A DNA stretch of 64,000 nt from Clostridia bacterium (GTDB lineage Bacteria; Bacillota; Clostridia; Lachnospirales; Lachnospiraceae). Shown piece by piece: positions 60,851-64,000 of the stretch. A program made the translations under genes and the position numbers. Positions within the stretch are counted from its first letter, which is position 1; the number at the start of each line of letters is the position of its first letter. The notes below the pieces were generated by a model. It was not told the origin of the DNA. It saw nothing but the letters and a program-made list of their open reading frames with translations, and ran no database searches. The stretch lies in assembly GCA_910574835.1 (NCBI GenBank), contig CAJTDE010000015.1, positions 37,550 to 101,549 of the forward strand, given 5' to 3'.

Positions 60851-62047
60851 ATGTCGGAGAAAAGACGTGATAATAAAAACCGCATTTTGCGTTCGGGAGA
60901 GAGCCAGAGAAAAGACGGGAGATATGCTTACAAATATACCGATACTTTTGGTAAAGTGCAATTTGTCTATGCGTGGAAGTTAGTGCCTACGGACAAGACC
61001 CCAGCCGGGAAGCGTGACGACATATCCCTTAGAGAAAAGGAAAAAGAGATACAGAAAGACCTTGACGACGGGATAGACACAATCGGAAAGAAAATGACTG
61101 TCTGCGAGCTTTACGCAAAGCAGAACCGCCACCGGGGGAACGTAAGGCATAACACCACAAAGGGGCGCGAACGGCTGATGAAGCTGTTAGAAGCAGATAA
61201 ACTTGGTTCCTGCCCCATTGACCGTGTGAAGCTGTCCGACGCGAAAGAATGGGCGTTGCGCATGAAAGAAAAGGGAATATCCTACAAGACCATAAGCAAC
61301 GACAAGCGTTCTCTGAAAGCTGCCTTTTACACAGCGATACAGGACGACTATATAAGGAAGAACCCCTTTGACTTCCAGCTAAACACCGTGATTGAGGACG
61401 ACACCGAGCCGAAAGTACCCCTCACAGCAAAGCAGGAAGAAAGCCTTTTATCCTTTATGCAAGGTGATAGCGTCTATCAGAAATACTATGACGAGGTTAT
61501 TATACTGCTGGGGACGGGGCTTAGGATTTCCGAACTCTGCGGATTGACTGAAACCGACCTTGACTTTGAAAACCGGGTAATCAATGTAGACCACCAGCTT
61601 TTACGGAGCGCGGAAACAGGCTACTACATAGAGAAGCCCAAAACACAAAGCGGTATCAGACAAATTCCAATGAGTGAAAAAGTGTATGAAGCGTTGGGGC
61701 GTGTGTTGGAGAACCGCAAGGGAGCGAAGCAGATTACCGTTGACGGTTACAGCAATTTCCTTTTCCTCAACCGGAACGGTTGCCCGAAAACGAATGTGAA
61801 CTACGCTACCATGTTCCGGGGGCTTGCGAAGAAGTATAACAAGTGCCATGAGGAAGCCTTACCTAAAGTAATGACACCCCACACCCTGCGCCATACGTTC
61901 TGCACCAACTTAGCCAATGCGGGCATGAACCCGAAAGCGTTACAGTATATTATGGGACATTCCAACATCACCATGACGCTGAACTATTACGCACACGCAA
62001 CTTTCGCTTCCGCAAAGGCTGAAATGGAAAGGCTGATCGCAGCATAG
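60851..62047 (+). CDS. int: Integrase, Tn916 family
   Basis: A 398-residue tyrosine recombinase with the Tn916 Int arm-binding N-terminus (SEKRRDNKNRILRSGESQRK) and catalytic R225, H344, R347, H370 and Y379 (PHTLRHTFCTN, IMGHSNITMTLNYYAHA), the same positions as in Tn916 Int. ATG 60851 follows an AAAGGAG SD; the frame is open back to 60773. Drives integration and, with Xis, excision of the element. Confidence 0.96.
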   Translation: MSEKRRDNKNRILRSGESQRKDGRYAYKYTDTFGKVQFVYAWKLVPTDKTPAGKRDDISLREKEKEIQKDLDDGIDTIGKKMTVCELYAKQNRHRGNVRHNTTKGRERLMKLLEADKLGSCPIDRVKLSDAKEWALRMKEKGISYKTISNDKRSLKAAFYTAIQDDYIRKNPFDFQLNTVIEDDTEPKVPLTAKQEESLLSFMQGDSVYQKYYDEVIILLGTGLRISELCGLTETDLDFENRVINVDHQLLRSAETGYYIEKPKTQSGIRQIPMSEKVYEALGRVLENRKGAKQITVDGYSNFLFLNRNGCPKTNVNYATMFRGLAKKYNKCHEEALPKVMTPHTLRHTFCTNLANAGMNPKALQYIMGHSNITMTLNYYAHATFASAKAEMERLIAA

Positions 62048-62112
62048 CCGCAGACGGATTTACTACTTCTTTTACTACCATTGAGAGGGAAAACCTAAGA
62101 GGTTATGAGGGT

Positions 62113-62189
62113 ATATAAGAACTTCTCCCCATATCTAAAATGCCGGGAAAGCCCGAAAATACGGGCTATACCGACATATAAGAACTTCT
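62113..62189. repeat. Two direct repeats at the right end of the element
   Basis: ATATAAGAACTTCT at 62113-62126 and 62176-62189, 63 bp apart, just past the int stop. Tn916-type elements have similar direct repeats bound by the Int arm domain near their ends. The second copy lies inside the C-terminal codons of the truncated kinase, which therefore appears to read into element DNA. A small hairpin (AGCCCG/CGGGCT at 62150-62167) lies between them. Confidence 0.7.
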
Positions 62190-63053
62190 AAAGAGATAAT
62201 CTAAATTCACCATAAATTTTAGATTAAAAACTTGTTCTTGTGCTTCCTCTATCCTGCCATTTTCCAAGCAATTACTAATATATAACATTATATGTTTTAT
62301 ATCATGAATTTTCTTATTGTTCTGATTATATAGAGACTGCAATACTTCATTTTGCTTCTCTAGATTGCTTTGAAATGCATCTAAAATATGTTTATCTGTT
62401 TTAATCCTTTGATAAAGAGCATTCAATAATAGAAATATTGTAACCAATACGGTACATACTATAAAAATAAAGTGGAGAACAAAACTTGCTGTCGAAAACC
62501 CACTTCTTCCCAAGTACATACTATAAGTCAACATAGACCATTCTATACAGCAAATAACACCTAATGATTTTCTATATTTATATGATACAGCTTTAAGCAA
62601 TTGAAGCATATCTTTTTTTTGATACATTGATATAAATATCAACAAATATATCAAAAAACAGCCTATTATTTCTTTAAAATTTCTAGTGCCACAATTCACT
62701 TCAAATACTGTCTTTTGATTTAATACTCCTTCTAAAATCAAAAACAACATTTTAATAAGAGCAAGTGATATATTATAAAGAGTTTCCCATATAAAAACCA
62801 CATAATACGAACTTCTTAAATATATAAAAATCAAAACAGACAAAAACAGGCTATTAAAAACAGTAAATATATTCGAGACAAATGACAAAGATGCATTCCA
62901 AACACTAAGTATTCCCCATACAATTGCTATAGAAACAATTATAATTCTAGTATATAGCGCATGCTCCCTTTTCTCTGGATACAATTCTCGAATTACCCAG
63001 ATCCCTAAACTCATTTCTACAAGCTGTGCAAGAGCGTAGAAAAACAGCATCAT
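62166..63053 (-). pseudogene. AgrC-like GHKL histidine kinase truncated after the H-box
   Basis: A 295-residue protein with six to seven N-terminal membrane helices, then a coiled helical region and the phospho-acceptor histidine H250 in NKKIHDIKHIMLYI. AgrC-type kinases continue with a C-terminal ATPase domain (total about 430 residues), which is missing: the frame ends with residues encoded in the mobile-element repeats. It would be unable to phosphorylate by itself. SD overlaps the end of the response regulator gene. The upstream gene is its cognate regulator. Confidence 0.85.
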
Positions 63054-63059
63054 CCAACA

Positions 63060-63764
63060 TCACCGCCAGTATTCCAAAATTTCCTTTTTCACCTGTAATA
63101 ATCGCGGCTTGCTTACAGGCAGCATACTCCCATCCCGCAATACAATCTGCTGATTTTTCAATGACATAATATGCACAATATTAACCATATAGCTTCTGTC
63201 AATCACAATAAACTGTCTGCTGCCCAATTCATCCCTTACCTGAGACAAAGTTTTCCTTACTCTGCTTTCTCCCCGTTTATGAATGATTTCTACATATTTT
63301 TCCTCTTTTTTCAGATAAAAGATTTCTTTATAAGGAATCTTTTCAAACTGACAGCCTTTTTTAATTATATAAACATCCTCCTCATGCTCCATCTGAGAAA
63401 CCAATGCTGCAAATGCCTCTGGGAGCTTTTCCTCCAGCATATTTTTGGGAATATATCGATAGGCATTTACCTCAAAGGCTTCCACTGCATATTCAACATG
63501 ATTTGTGATATATATGATAGCCGACCCCCAACATTCTTTCCGAATTATCTTGGCAACCTCTATGCCTGTCATCTCAGGCATCTCCACATCCAATAAATAA
63601 ATGTCAAAACATTCTTTCTCTCGTAAATCAGAAATTAATTCATTTACTTTAATATACTTCTTAAATGTATACGAAATTCCAAGGTTCTGCATACTTTCGG
63701 CTGTTAATTTGCCAATCCGTTTTACATACTCCTCTTGATCATCCAAAACTGCAATATTTAACAT
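63060..63764 (-). CDS. LytTR-type response regulator (AgrA-like)
   Basis: A 234-residue regulator: receiver domain with phospho-acceptor D59 in YLLDVEMPEMTG, and a LytTR DNA-binding domain (about 130-230) with FYLKKEEKYVEIIHKRGESR and VIDRSYMVNI. Such proteins pair with AgrC-like kinases in peptide-sensing or cell-state circuits. Its partner kinase gene, 6 nt downstream, lost its ATPase domain, so the regulator may be unphosphorylated or receive phosphate from another donor. Confidence 0.93.
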   Translation of the reverse strand: MLNIAVLDDQEEYVKRIGKLTAESMQNLGISYTFKKYIKVNELISDLREKECFDIYLLDVEMPEMTGIEVAKIIRKECWGSAIIYITNHVEYAVEAFEVNAYRYIPKNMLEEKLPEAFAALVSQMEHEEDVYIIKKGCQFEKIPYKEIFYLKKEEKYVEIIHKRGESRVRKTLSQVRDELGSRQFIVIDRSYMVNIVHIMSLKNQQIVLRDGSMLPVSKPRLLQVKKEILEYWR

Positions 63765-64000
63765 AAAATCTTCTTCAACTTTCTTCCCTGTTAAAGGGAT
63801 AGATTTTATCTTTTGTATTATATATTTCTCTTGAAATCACTGGAATATATAGGTAATTATATCATATTATTTAAATTTTTGTATATTTGTCCTTTAATCC
63901 TGAATTATTCACGGCTGTGCCATGAAAGTGGCCGAAAGCCACATAGTTACCGTATTTAAGCTGTTTATTGCATTTCATCTGTTAAGTGAATAGAAAAAGA
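63765..64000. other. Upstream region of the response regulator gene, no gene seen
   Basis: 236 nt with no credible coding frame. A minus-strand TATAAT near 63860 may be a -10 box with a poor -35. A small stem GTGGCCGAAAGCCAC lies at about 63928-63942. Nothing else was recognised. Confidence 0.4.

Larger units (their letters stand above)
54706..62200. mobile_element. Reduced Tn916-related integrative element (no conjugation module)
   Basis: Bounded on the left by the MBOAT break (about 54706) and on the right by arm-type direct repeats ending at 62189 inside a truncated kinase gene; exact ends are not certain. The right part is the Tn916 recombination module: sigma-like gene, orf8-like gene (frameshifted), xis, int, in canonical order. 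Cargo: nitroreductase, two HxlR regulators, XRE regulator, pyrD and a radical SAM gene, on both strands. No relaxase, VirB4/TcpA, or tet gene is present, so transfer would need help from another element. Confidence 0.75.

Noticed and set aside
54706..62200. Full conjugative transposon
   Set aside because: No relaxase, VirB4/TcpA-like ATPase or other transfer gene found; only recombination and cargo genes remain.
63927..63990. LytTR (AgrA-box) sites near the right end
   Set aside because: Only loose matches to the ACAGTTAAG-like half-site; spacing does not repeat regularly.

Overview
The window reads as a chromosome segment of a Gram-positive anaerobe of the class Clostridia, most likely a gut Lachnospiraceae. 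The evidence is the moderate-to-low G+C content, Gram-positive style Shine-Dalgarno sequences, TTG/GTG starts, HxlR, LytTR and GHKL regulators, a Tn916-type int/xis module and two dense surface-polysaccharide loci. No rRNA, tRNA or CRISPR was seen. Assignments rest on motifs recognised by eye; no database search was run.

Region 1 (1-20.9 kb, minus strand, read right to left) is an ABC-exporter polysaccharide locus. rfbB, rfbA and rfbC make dTDP-4-keto-6-deoxyhexoses towards dTDP-rhamnose (rfbD is not in the window). They are followed by a coiled-coil membrane protein, Wzm/Wzt, a double-domain GT2 enzyme, several large membrane GT-C-like proteins and a membrane GT2. The distal part (1-7 kb) is a compact, more AT-rich set: a WecE-type sugar aminotransferase, an ArnC/GtrB-like polyprenyl-phosphate glycosyltransferase, two or three SMR-type flippase-like proteins, an ATP-grasp ligase, a cobalamin-dependent mutase-like enzyme and an opine dehydrogenase. 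This looks like an undescribed pathway that makes an amino-acid- or opine-decorated amino sugar and flips it on a polyprenyl carrier.

Region 2 (21.1-25.5 kb, plus strand) is a three-gene glycan-modification cassette (GT-C, GtrB-GtrA fusion, GT-C), divergent from rfbB and closed by a terminator. Region 3 (25.5-29.3 kb, minus) holds a frameshifted acyltransferase, a GT39-like protein and an O-antigen ligase/polymerase-like protein.

Region 4 (29.5-48.5 kb) is a Wzx/Wzy-type capsule locus with a polyprenyl glycosylphosphotransferase, glycosyltransferases, a Wzx flippase, a Wzy candidate, a NodZ/FUT8-like fucosyltransferase and a SPASM radical SAM protein. It carries a full phosphocholine set: a BCCT choline transporter, LicC, an HTH-LicC-LicA fusion and LicD. 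UDP-glucuronate/galacturonate supply (ugd, epimerase) and a tyrosine recombinase lie at the upstream end. Two direct copies of a ~70-bp repeat sit 15-20 nt upstream of two minus-strand start codons at either side of this locus.

Region 5 (49.9-54.7 kb, minus) is a DltA/DltC-like mini-operon: formyltransferase, carrier protein, NRPS-type methyltransferase, adenylation enzyme, GNAT-like protein and the last part of an MBOAT acyltransferase. Region 6 (about 54.7-62.2 kb) is a reduced Tn916-related element: int, xis, a sigma-like regulator, a frameshifted orf8-like gene, and cargo of nitroreductase, two HxlR regulators, an XRE regulator, orphan pyrD and a radical SAM gene. No conjugation genes are present. 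Its left edge abuts the truncated MBOAT gene and its right edge a truncated AgrC-like kinase, so the element sits at a rearrangement junction. An AgrA-like response regulator ends the window.
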